64,000 bases of DNA, from the NCBI RefSeq assembly GCF_001659605.2, contig NC_035168.2, positions 10,367,928 to 10,431,927 on the forward strand. The letters run 5' to 3'. Source of the DNA: Manihot esculenta. Its lineage: Eukaryota; Streptophyta; Magnoliopsida; Malpighiales; Euphorbiaceae. Below the pieces are notes generated by a model, which was given only the letters and a program-made list of their open reading frames with translations, was not told the origin of the DNA and made no database searches. Shown here piece after piece: positions 32,363-42,139 of this stretch. How positions within the stretch are numbered: position 1 is the first letter of the stretch; each line of letters begins with the position of its first letter. Both the position numbers and the translations under genes were made by a program.

Positions 32363-34526
32363 TGTAACGACCCGAAATCGGACCGCTACCGGCGCTAGGA
32401 TCCAGATCGACTTAAGGTCGCCGGGACCTATAGCAAGCCTAACATACAACCTGTAATACCTGATAAATCCCATACATGATCATACATTTATATAAAAATT
32501 TTAAACTTTCCATCTACCAAGCTCGACCTGTGCATGCACTGAAACTGAACATATAAAAACCCCACACTAGAGCCCTCATCAAATACTCTAGTTGGGTCAA
32601 CATATCAAACATCAAGCTTGGTTTAACATTTCTTAACATTAAAACATTTCATAACGATCATGTACAAAAGGGGATTAACATTACATTAGGGCCAAGTACA
32701 ATACTAAACCTCATAACATTTTTGTATAATACTTTACATCACAATATCTTTCATGTCCACAACTAACTATTACATACACTATGCCTTTACTCTTGCTGAC
32801 CTCCCGATCTATCCTGAACCTGCAAGCCTGGGGGTTGAGGGAAAAGGGTGAGCTACTAGAGCCCAGTGAGCAGAATAGTAAAACAATATATTAAAATCTA
32901 GGCTTTCATGACACATCACAAACAAATCACATCAAGGATGGACTTGTCACCAATAGCCCTCTACATATCCAACTGTGCCAGGGGCGTTGAATGGGCCTCA
33001 CTGGTCTTTCTCTTAACATAACATAACATAACATTCCAATATGCTAGGGGCGTACAATGGGCCTCACTAGTCTTTCTTTTACTCTGTGCCAGGGGCGTAG
33101 AATAGGCCTCTCTGGACTTCCATACCGTATCATCGTCATCATATCATATCGAGGGCTAATGGGTCATCCAACATCCATCCACATCAACATCATAGTATGC
33201 AATGCAACATATTCGTGAATTCTAATGCAAACAACCTAGTATATATCATGGCATTCGTGATGCATGAACATGCTCAAAATTTATTTACTTTGAAACATAA
33301 AGATCCATTCTACTCACCTCAGGCTGACTCTGAACAGACTCTGAAGCAGCTATCTCACTGTTGGGGTCCTCGGTTCCTCGGGTCTGAACCTACACAGGTG
33401 GACTCAAATGAGGGACCAAACATATACTAACATAACTCTAAACATCTCCCCAAAAATCCCCTAAAACATCATAAAACATTCATAGAAAATATGCAAAGGA
33501 AGGCTGAACAGGGCACTTTCGGCGGCAGGTTCGACGGCCGAAAGTCCCTCCAGAGCCGAAAGTTAGGCACTTTCGGGGGCAGGGTTCAGCGGCCGAAAGT
33601 CTGTCTAGAGTTGAAAGTCACCAACCTTCGGCGGCAGGTTCGGAGGTTGAAACTCCCCTCCAGAGCCGAAAGTCCAAACTTTCGGAGGCAAGTTTAGGCG
33701 GCCAAACCACCTCCAAAGGCAGGTTCGGCTGCCAAACATGGCTTCGGTAGCCGAACCTGAGTTCTTCCAGAATGGGAGCACTCAAGCCTCTCATGCACAT
33801 TCAGCCAACCAAACCTTCTCAACACACAACCAACTATTCTAAAGCATGCATATACACATTTTCAAGCATATAGGGGCTTAAAACTAGCCTATACCCCAAT
33901 AAACATCCACATAGCATACATTTAGGCATATAGGGCACATAAACCCTAACATTCTACAACTACTCTAAACATGCATTAAAACTCTCTAAAACCCTTCAAA
34001 ACTTACTAAAAACATAAAAGAAGGGTAGGATCTCCACTTACCTCTTGAAGATCGAGAGGGGAGGCGATCCAAACTCAGAGATGGGAGAAATCGAGCTTCG
34101 GGGTCTCCAAGCTTCAAAACTTCATTTTTAGCTCAAAATCTTCAAAATCAAGTTAAAACTTGTTAAAAACTTGAAGGATTTGAGGAGAAAACACATGATC
34201 GAAAAAAGGGGTGGCAAAGACTCACCTTGCCCAAAAATAGAGAGAGAAAACTCGCCCATTTTCGGACAGGGGGCCTTTTATAGGTGGCTGGCCAGACCAC
34301 CTTCGAGGGCCAAAAGAGTTTCTCAAGTTACCAACGTTCGGCGGCTGAACCTGAGTTTCTCCTCCAAAACACTTTCTTTCAAAACTCAATTTCTTTCTTC
34401 GTAAAACCATAAAAACATATGAAAACATTTTATAAAAATATGATTTTACCCTTCTAGAGGGTTCCGACATCCGAGATTCTACCGGAAAGCAGGAATTTCG
34501 ATGCTAGGATCTAGCTGGATATTACA
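32363..34526 (-). repeat. 5' LTR of element D
   Basis: The 2,164-bp LTR runs from TGTAACGACC to TGGATATTACA. The minus strand has a TATA box (34276-34282) and the splice donor GT (34040-34041). It retains the segment 33670-33883 that the 3' LTR has lost. Dyads are more eroded here than in E, F or G, with changes such as TTCGACGGCC and TTCAGCGGCC. Confidence 0.92.
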
Positions 34527-34531
34527 TTCTC

Positions 34532-35870
34532 ATTTCATCTGCCTTGGATAATAGAGAAAACATGCCCCCAGTGGTCAATAAAGCAAACCTCAATGATTTA
34601 AATAATGAACAGATACTCGAGTACATCCAAAGGCTGCAGGCTACTCTCGAGCAGTATAAGACTCAGGAAGAGGCATCCAAGATGGATCTTGGAAGAAGAG
34701 AGGATGCCTTTGTAGACACCCCAAGGGCCCAAACAAAAGTGACCAAATTGCAGCCCAAAGGAAGGGTCGAATCTAAAGATGAATCGGACGAGGATCCAAA
34801 AAGAGTAGATTGAAATCTAGTACGGGCTGTACAAAGATAACAAAATGAATAAGAAGAGGATTTCATTCTAGATGGCATTTCGCCCCTTTCAAAAGAAATA
34901 TTAGCAGAAATTTTTTCCACCAAATTCAAGCTGTCCAGCTTAAACAAGTACGATAGAACAGCAGATCCCAAAAGTCATCTGGTCATCTTCAGGACGATCA
35001 TGCAGCTTCAGGACGTCAACAATTTTGTGTTATGCCGATTGTTTCCGTAAACACTCATAGGTTTGGCTTAGAAATGGTACCAATATCTAACCCTAGGTTT
35101 AGTTTAAAATTTTTCAAAGTTTGCTACGTTATTCAAATTCAGATTTATTACTTGCACACCTCCCAAAAAACTCTCCTTTGACCTATGAAAGATCCGTCAG
35201 GGAGAGGGCGAGTCTTGAAGGAGTTTTATTTCCTGTTTCAACTAAAGCCATATAAGTAGAAGAGTTAAACCATGAGATAGCATGTGAGGCTTTAAAGAAA
35301 GGAACCCACAATATCAACTTCATGGATTCCTTAATTAAAAATCCAGCCGCAACGTATCAACAGTTGATAGACAAAGCTCAAAAGTACATCAAATTGGATG
35401 ATGAAGTCCAAGTACTGAAAGAAGATAAGAGAGCGAATCAAAAACATATTCAACAGTCCGAGAGATGAGGACATGAAGGAGATCACAGGAATTACCCCAT
35501 CTCGCGAAAGAAGGATGAATAAAGTATAAGAATTACACTCCGCTAAGTGACTTACAAACTCGTATTTTGATTTGAATCAGGAAAAATGATAAAGAAATCA
35601 GGTAGCTGCCTAAGATCAATCCTGGAAAAGCAGAGAAACAAGACAGGACAAAGTATTTTCGCTTCCATGAAGATCATGGCCATACAACAGAAGAATGTCG
35701 GCAACTGAAGGACGAGATCAAAATGCTGATAAGGGATAGCACCCTTTGAAAATTTACAAGGAAGAGAAAAGAAGAAAAGAGATCTAAACCTGAAGAAACA
35801 GCCCTTGAGACAGCCCCTGATAGAGAACCCATAGGTGTCATACATGTGATAACAAAAAGACCCGGCAAAG
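34532..35870 (+). pseudogene. Gag of element A, continuation
   Basis: The plus strand resumes after TTCTC (34527-34531) with a frame containing LEYIQRLQATLEQYKTQEE and, after stops near 34815 and 34850, the segments PLSKEIL, FKLSSLNKYDRTADPKSHL and FRTIMQLQ, which match the core of Tat-type gag. Farther on, YFRFHEDHGHTTEEC (near 35658-35702) resembles the single zinc-finger of such gags with its first Cys changed to Phe. Many stops are present. Nothing after about 36060 looks like protease or RT. Confidence 0.75.
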
Positions 35871-36149
35871 AGTAGGGGAAGTAAGCAGATTGTAAATATA
35901 ATTGCCGGGTAGGTAGGAAACTTTTGGAAATTTTGGGAGTCATCCACCCTCGAGAGTCATCTGCCCAAAAATCTCATAAGTCAGCTATTGGAGGGAACCG
36001 AGTGATTCCACTCTCATTTGTAATAGGAGGATATTCTTTTAATAACAAAGCTAATGGGTATTTCATATGATATGTTCTTCAGTGATAAGGAATAATGGAT
36101 TGCCTTCCTCAAAAAAGAGGAAAGACTAAAGAGACAAAACAATTCAAAG

Positions 36150-36725
36150 TTACAAGGCCACAAGATAGTTTTTGCTAGGCCAGGTCACAAGGTGATTTTC
36201 ACCAGATCACTCGGGTGTTGGTCTCACTAATCAAGGTCATAAGGAAGTTTTCACAAGCCAGATCATAGGGCGGTTTTTGCCAGACCAGTCGGGCTTTGGT
36301 TCAACTAACCAAGGCCACAAGGCAGTTTTTGTCAGGCCAGATCATAAGGGGGTTTCCTCCAGACCACTCGGGCATTGATCCCACTAATCAAGGCCACAAG
36401 GCAGTTTTCACCAGGCCAAGTCCCAAAGTGGTTTTCGCCAAATTACTCGGGCGTTGGTCCCACTAATCAAGGTCACAAGGTAGTTTTCATCAAACTAGGT
36501 CCCAAGGCGGTTTCCGCTAGACCACTCAGGCGTTGGTCCCTTTAATCAAGGCTATAAGGTGGTCTTTACTAGGTCAGGTCATAAGGCGATTTCCTCTAGA
36601 CCACTCAAGTGTTGGTTTCACTAATCAAAGCCACAAGGCAGTTTTTACCAAGCCAAGTCATAAGGCAGTTCCAGCCAGACCACTCGATTATTGATCTCAC
36701 TAATCAAGGCCACAAGGCACGAAAC
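36150..36725 (+). repeat. Tandem repeat array of element A, 78-79-bp units
   Basis: The phrase 'actcgggcgttggtcccact' recurs with variation at about 36209, 36287, 36366, 36445, 36524, 36603 and 36681, spaced 78 or 79 bp. It is the reverse complement of the array at 268-890. Here it directly follows the gag remnant, with no pol between. Confidence 0.88.
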
Positions 36726-37009
36726 TGACAGGATTATGGTCGGGTAACAGTTTGGCATAGCAAAGAAATATCCTAAGTCAGTTCATGCCCAAGCCATTGG
36801 GCGACCATCTACCGTACCATATGTCCGGACAATAGTCCCATTCTGAAAATTCACTAAGTCCTTTATTTCATGGCCACGAGTCAAGCCAGTAACCAGGCAT
36901 CATGGATTGGCGTTAGCTCCTTGAGAAAATTTTTGAAAGAGACTATTTGCAAAACATATAAACACTTAACGAAAATAAGGGCAAGTCGTTCTCATTAAAA
37001 TTACAAAAA

Positions 37010-39014
37010 GTTAGAAAGGGGCAGTGTCATCAGGCTCATCCGCCCAGTCTCCATTATATCAATATTTTCAACATCTATTACATAAACAGGAGAAACCCAA
37101 TCAGAGAGAGCATCTTCATCATGCCCCTCTTCAGTGGGAGTATCTTCGGTGCGCTCCCTCAACTTCTTCCTTAGGGAGGATATTGTCTATCCAGGAGAAA
37201 TTCTCAGAAGGAAAACGCTTCACCAGCTTCTTCTTTATCAAATATTAGCCTTGAATAAATATCTCCCCACCCTGGGTTATTGTCTCCTCAAGTTCCTCCT
37301 CGAGCTCAGCAACTCTGGAGAGGCAACTTGGGCCCCTTCAGCTTGAGCTTGCAGCTCCAAGACTTTACACTGCAATAGGGCCACTTGGTCCTCCGCAAAT
37401 TTAGCCTGATTCTCAATACCCAAATTAGAAGCAAGAGCCATACCAAGATCAGCCTAAAGTTTGTCCACAGATTCCAGCGTCTCTTTTATGGTACCTTTAA
37501 CTTCAGCAAGCCGGGCCTTCAACCTTGAACATTCACTGGCCAAGAGCCCCCTGTCTATCTCGTTTGCATTAAACTCTCGCCTCAAGGTTTTAAATCGCTC
37601 CTTGGCCACATAGGTGCAGAGGGCACCCTTCAACGCAGAATGAATGGCATTAACAAACAGCTCGTCTGTCTCAACCTCATTCAAATGGCGGCAATCTGCA
37701 GCCCTTATGGCACTTTTGATTAGCAGGAAGCTCAGAGAAGGATCATCAAGGAGTGAAGATGCCCAATTTAGCGCCAAGGCTAAATGCTGGATGCCCGCAA
37801 GCTAGGAAGACTCAACCCCCGCGCTCCTAGGAGTAGGAACAGAGGGGGAAGGGACATCAATAGGGAACTTAGGAGCCGGGGCAGAATTAGAAGCGCCCGA
37901 GGCTGAAGATTCAAGCTGAAAGAGTGCCAACTCCTTGGCCGCAGGCTAGGGAGGGGGAGGAGGGAGCACAATCACCACTTTTGAAGGGCGAGAACGCTTA
38001 GCAGGGGGACTAGCAACCCCAGCAGTAACTGTCTTGCCCTTACGAGCAGCATATACCAACTTAGCGAATCTGCTTGACCTTGCCATATCTATAAATAAAA
38101 GGAAAAGTAAGTAAGAAAGGCAGTTCAAAAAATAAAGGAGATGGAAAGAGAAGTACCATGATCCCGAGCTAGGGGAATGCTTTCAAAAAGGCTGGAAAGA
38201 ATGGGCAAGTGAGGATCGTGAGTCTAGTTTATTGGCAGATGACTTTGCCAGGACAAAATAACATTCCTCACCACCTCAGTAATGTCAATTTTCCTTAGGT
38301 TTTTAGCCATCGCCAGGAGAAAGGCTAAAGCTTCATCCTCCTCTCTCCTCAGATGAACCTCATCCTTCTTCAACTCCACCTAATAATGCTAGCTAGTTTG
38401 AAGACGCCCACAATCCCTTAGTGTTCGACGATGGAGGATAAAAAAAATTATTCTTTAACTGCTTTAAAAAGGAAGGCATCTAGTAAAAAAATGTTCAAAT
38501 GCTTCTGACTGTTAAAATACCATAATTCCTAATTTTTACGGGTACCCAGTTGGTATAGCTGGGAGAAAAGCGCTACACTTGGTTCAATATAATTATTAAG
38601 GTACACAAACCGAAAAGCCACCAAGATTCTCCAGCCATTGGGATAAATTTGGACAACAGAAAGCCTGTAAAACCGAAGGACCTTTACAAAGAAAGAGTCT
38701 AAGGGGAAGTGAAGGCCATACTTCAATTGCTCTTCGAAGACAATGATCGTGTATTCGACAGGGATCAAGTCATTAGCACGAACACAGGGAGAATGAGTAA
38801 AAATTCAAAAAGACTCTAAACGAATGTGGTAAGTATCTTGCAAACGATCCACTCGTGTTGCAAGAAGGCAAATAGGGTATCACTGAGTAGACCACCCTCA
38901 CCCTCTGAAGCCTCCCTCAATAGAACAATAGGGGGCTAGCGCTCAGATGGGGCCATTAGGGGAGGAACTAGAGACAAAGACCCCCCTAGGGGAAGAAGAG
39001 GTGTTCCTGTTCAT
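37010..39014 (-). pseudogene. Antisense ORF of element A (gypsy-associated 'transposase_28'-like)
   Basis: Opposite to the element's own sense, the minus strand starts at an ATG (39012-39014, MNRNTSSSPRGV) and, through several stops, includes VFEEQLKYGLHFPLDSFFVKVLRFYRLS with NGWRILVAFRF (38529-38768), then a segment starting MARSSRFAKLVYAARKGK (near 38093) and a coiled-coil-like stretch rich in Glu/Leu/Lys (37454-37777). This corresponds to the family called putative gypsy-type transposon (Pfam PF04195, from memory) found antisense in Tat-lineage elements. Its role is not established. Confidence 0.75.
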
Positions 39015-39139
39015 ATTGAAGAAAAAAAAACAAAATTACCGTAAGAGAAGTAAGACTGTAAATAACAAAAACAAGAAGGAAGCTGTGGAGCAAAATTCTC
39101 TAAGAAGTTGTAGAAGAGAGCAAAAATTTTGCTCAGGGC

Positions 39140-39146
39140 TTTTATA
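39140..39146 (-). promoter_or_regulatory. TATA box for the antisense ORF of element A
   Basis: The minus strand reads GTCTTATAAAAGCCC, 126 nt before the antisense ATG at 39014. Element C has a similar box at about the same distance (45611-45618, 132 nt). Confidence 0.55.
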
Positions 39147-39310
39147 AGACAGTTTTGACAATGAGTTTTAAATGCAGCACGATAAATATTACAACGATCA
39201 TTGAAAAGTTAGATAGGCGAAATGATGTGAGCAATCAGAAACCAACCTTGAGGGCCATGTGCCTTAGTCCTCGATAAGAGATACCTTCTTCAAATTTGAA
39301 GAAATGAAAA

Positions 39311-39324
39311 TTAGTGGGGACCTC
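39311..39324 (+). promoter_or_regulatory. Polypurine tract of element A
   Basis: TTAGTGGGGACCTC lies immediately before the 3' LTR. The G-run is short and the last bases are pyrimidines, so the tract is decayed or atypical; the matching tract in element C is GGTGGGGGAGACCTT. Confidence 0.6.
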
Positions 39325-39867
39325 TGATATTACATAACATCTACCCAAGATAAGTCATGAGTTGTAGCTACTAGGCAGGGACACGTGGCAAGGATCAGAC
39401 ACGTAGGAAAGGCAGACCAACACAAGGAAGAGAAGATCCGGACACTTCAATACTCGGATCATCACTAGAAGACTTGCCCGTCCTTCAACGAGGCGAGGCT
39501 TGACATGAAGTCACCATTATCACTCACATTATGTCTGTGATCGCGGGAGTTCCGCTTGTTGGCCAATGATGTCTATATCAAATAGACGGTCACATTACCG
39601 CCAGATTATCAGAAAAATACCATATTCATCTCTACTTCTTGCAGTATAAAAGGAGAAGAATTATATAGACAAAGATATGTTATTCTAAAACACTAAAACT
39701 CTCAATAGTTTATTATATTTTTTCTACTTATAAAGATATTGAAATAAGCGTCGGAGTGACTGCAGTGGACATCTACCACCACCTCACGTTTCCTCCCTTG
39801 CAGACTCTAACCAATTACAGCACAGTCTCAGTCCGACTACGTTACTAATCTAATCTCAGCAATATCA
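39325..39867 (+). repeat. 3' LTR of element A
   Basis: The 543-bp LTR begins TGATATTACATAACAT and ends CAGCAATATCA, forming a 7-bp terminal inverted repeat. A TATAAAAGG box lies at about 39645-39653. It contains a segment around TCGCGGGAGTTCCGC (about 39540-39595) that the 5' LTR lacks. Confidence 0.88.
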
Positions 39868-40403
39868 AAAGTCTATTCGTAAATAATTATAATATTTAGG
39901 AATCAATTTATAAAAATATATAGGCTTATTTGTAATATAAAAATATTTAATAATTAATTCTTAAAATATAAGGAATAATTCATAGATAATTTAAATATTT
40001 AGAAACTAATTTACAAAGTATAATATTTAAAGGTAATTTATAAAATTGTAAGTGTTTATATGTAAATAATTATAATATTTAAATATCAATTATAAAAACA
40101 TTATAGTGAACTATAAAATAAAATAAAATTTAAATCAATGGATCAAATCATAGATTTTATTAAATTTCAAGTACTTAATTGTTTCATATTAAAAATATAA
40201 TAAAGGCATTTTATTCTTTTTCTAAAATTAAAGCTAATTTAACAGTAAAACTAAAGTAGTAATTACTTTGTAAGTTTATTCAAATATTAAGAATTAAATA
40301 CATGGATTTTAAAAATAAAAAAATTAAACTGAAAATTTCATTACACTATAGAGATTAAACTGTAATTACTCTAATAATTTTAAAACAATAAAAACACTTA
40401 ATC
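39868..40403. other. AT-rich host DNA with degenerate repeats
   Basis: The phrase TATTTAGGAATCAATTTATAAA and variants recur loosely through 39890-40130, at a spacing of about 60-70 bp. A short piece of the same kind (TAGGAATCATTTCATAAAATA, 6479-6499) sits just outside the 5' LTR of element A, so A inserted into this type of sequence. No coding potential is seen. Confidence 0.6.
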
Positions 40404-40409
40404 TTTATT
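40404..40409 (-). terminator. Poly(A) signal AATAAA of the phytocyanin gene
   Basis: The minus strand reads AATAAA 64 nt beyond the stop codon of the gene at 40473. The spacing is suitable for a plant 3' end. Confidence 0.55.
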
Positions 40410-40472
40410 ATTACAAGTTCTTAAAGAAGGAAAAATAAAAAACACAGTAGAGATGGGTACAGTAAATGGGCT

Positions 40473-41996
40473 CTAAACAAACATACAGGATTGCCAATAC
40501 CCAGCAGCCACCAACAACACAAAGCGAGCGCTAAGCTGAGCTGAAGCAGAGGGGGTGGGCCCAGCAGCAAGGCCCAAGGCTGCGTTCTCAGATGTGGTAA
40601 TTTTCGGGGCGTCAAGTGGTTCCTGAGGCATCACCTCCACGGGTAGCTTCAGTCCTTTCTTACAGCTCTCAGAGTTACTGCTTACGAAGTAGCGGATCCC
40701 TTCCCCATCGAGCAGTATATTAAATAATCCGTCCTTGTAGATTTTGATTGGATTGCTCACATCGCATGACTCGTATTCCTCCTTCGTCTTAAGCTCCGCT
40801 ATTCTCCCGTGTGCCGCGGAGTATGCGAACCCTGCTCCATAATAGAGAGGAGTAATACAGCCCATGACATCCACGTGACTCGAGATTACAAGAGGGTAAA
40901 ACATTTCGCATTCATTGTCGAATTAGCCAATTTGGAAATATACATTTTTGTGGCATTAAACGTGTAAAAGCATGTTTTTTCAACTTTTTTCTATTTTCAA
41001 GTTGAATTAGAAATTTCCTTAAAACTAAAATTTTTCCTTTTAAAGCTTCGAGAGTAGCATTACTATCTAACTTTTATTTGAGACAACTAGCTTTATTCGT
41101 CTGTTTCTGCATTATCTTCTTTTGTAGAAAATAAACTTTATTGTATGGAAGTAGTTGTGAATTTTATTATTATTATTATTATCATTATTATTACTATTAT
41201 TATTATTTACTGATAAAAATAAAAAAAAAAGATAAAAAAATAAAATTTATATAATAGTTAAATGTAATTTTATTTTTTTATAATAATACTGTGGATCATA
41301 ACATTTAATTTTTACTCCGTATAAAAAAGCCTCTTATGAATAAACATAAAATAAGGTGAAATTTATTAGTATTGATTTTAAATTTAAAAAATATATTAAA
41401 ATATTTATGATTAAAAAAATATTAATTAATATTTTTATTAATTTTAATCATTGATTTTTAAAAATTTTTTTATAATATTTAAAAAGTTAAAATGAATAAA
41501 ATCACGATTTAATAGAATTTTTAAAATCTAATAGTAATTTTAATATTTTTTCAAAATCACCAAATTACTTAAAAAGAAAAAAAATTTTCATATAACACAT
41601 AAATTAAATAGAAATTTCCCAAAAATAAAAGGAAAACCTAGAAATGAAATAATTTCATTTTCGTGTCTGTTGGGGAAAGCAGACACTAAAAGCTAAGTAA
41701 ATATAACAAAAAAATTCCACGCCAAAAATTACTTTACTAATTAATTTTTCTCAACAACCAAACAAGGTTAATCTTCTCAATCAACATAGCTTTCAATAAA
41801 ATTACAAGGAAGAAGGCTTACAAATTTTGTCTCCGACCCTGAAAGTTCTGCCGGAAGACCACGAAGCAACATCAGTTGAAGGATCCCAGCCACGATCCTC
41901 TCCAACCACATGGTGCACCTGGGCACGAACCCATTTCCCACAGAGGCTCATTGAAAGTACTAAAACCAGAATCACCCATGTTTTCGCTGCCGCCAT
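40473..41996 (-). CDS. Early-nodulin-like phytocyanin (two exons)
   Basis: Exon 1 is 41822-41996 and exon 2 is 40473-40831; the 990-bp intron has GT (41820-41821) and AG (40832-40833) ends and splits a Trp codon, giving VGDKIWFAYS across the junction. The 177-residue product has a signal peptide (hydrophobic residues about 7-20, likely cut after AQ), a plastocyanin-like domain (VHHVVGEDRGWDP to LPVEV), a Pro/Ser/Ala-rich linker and a hydrophobic C-terminus typical of a GPI anchor signal. Two Cys (in YESCDV and SESCKKG) would form the family's disulfide. The usual Cys and second His copper ligands are replaced by Ser (YFVSSNSESC), so copper binding is unlikely; this is the feature of early-nodulin-like members, which sit on the outer plasma membrane face. 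Upstream ATG at 42048 is in frame, but MAAAKTW gives the better signal peptide. Confidence 0.9.
41164..41210. repeat. (ATT)n microsatellite in the phytocyanin intron
   Basis: Imperfect ATT repeats with one C and one extra A/C interruption. It lies wholly in the intron and should not affect the product. Confidence 0.9.
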
Positions 41997-42123
41997 TATC
42001 ACAGCAGAACAAGCGGCTTTCTCTTCGTTATGTAGAAAAATAGGCGACAAAGAAGCTTAAGAAGAATATGCGCCTCGGCCTGTGGCTCTGGAGGTTAGGT
42101 CTCTTGTGAGTGTCATTAGCCCA

Positions 42124-42133
42124 CAAATATAAC
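42124..42133 (-). promoter_or_regulatory. Likely TATA box of the phytocyanin gene
   Basis: The minus strand reads GTTATATTTG, 128 nt upstream of the chosen ATG (41996). This is a normal distance for a plant promoter with a 5' leader of about 90-100 nt. No other box is nearer. Confidence 0.45.
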
Positions 42134-42139
42134 GCTTGC

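Larger units (their letters stand above)
7135..34526 (-). mobile_element. Element D: chromovirus (Tekay/Del-like), nested in element A
   Basis: The two LTRs are 7135-9080 (3' LTR of this minus-strand element) and 32363-34526 (5' LTR), and TTCTC is duplicated at 7130-7134 and 34527-34531. Internal parts are the polypurine tract, the end of pol, most of pol (17516-20607), gag (30549-32099) and the primer site. Element E sits in the integrase tail and element F at the gag-protease boundary. Stops, a frameshift and a lost integrase Asp make it inactive. Confidence 0.92.
6507..39867 (+). mobile_element. Element A: Tat-lineage element without pol, host to the large nest
   Basis: Two LTRs in the same orientation (6507-6987 and 39325-39867) share TGATRTTACATAACAT starts and CAATATCA or similar ends and a TATAAAA region. 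A primer site, gag remnants, a tandem repeat, an antisense ORF and a polypurine tract lie between them. Flanks AGAGT (6502-6506) and AAAGT (39868-39872) look like a target duplication with one change. RT, RNase H and integrase are absent between gag and the tandem repeat, so this copy was non-autonomous. The nest 7135-34526 splits gag after its 18th codon. Confidence 0.85.

Noticed and set aside
34663..34971. Minus-strand frames opposite gag of element A
   Set aside because: They are shadows of the gag coding strand, where the recognisable motifs are read on plus.
41827..42060. Plus-strand frame of 77 codons over the phytocyanin first exon
   Set aside because: It is the antisense of exon 1, whose signal peptide, domain and splice junction are convincing on minus.
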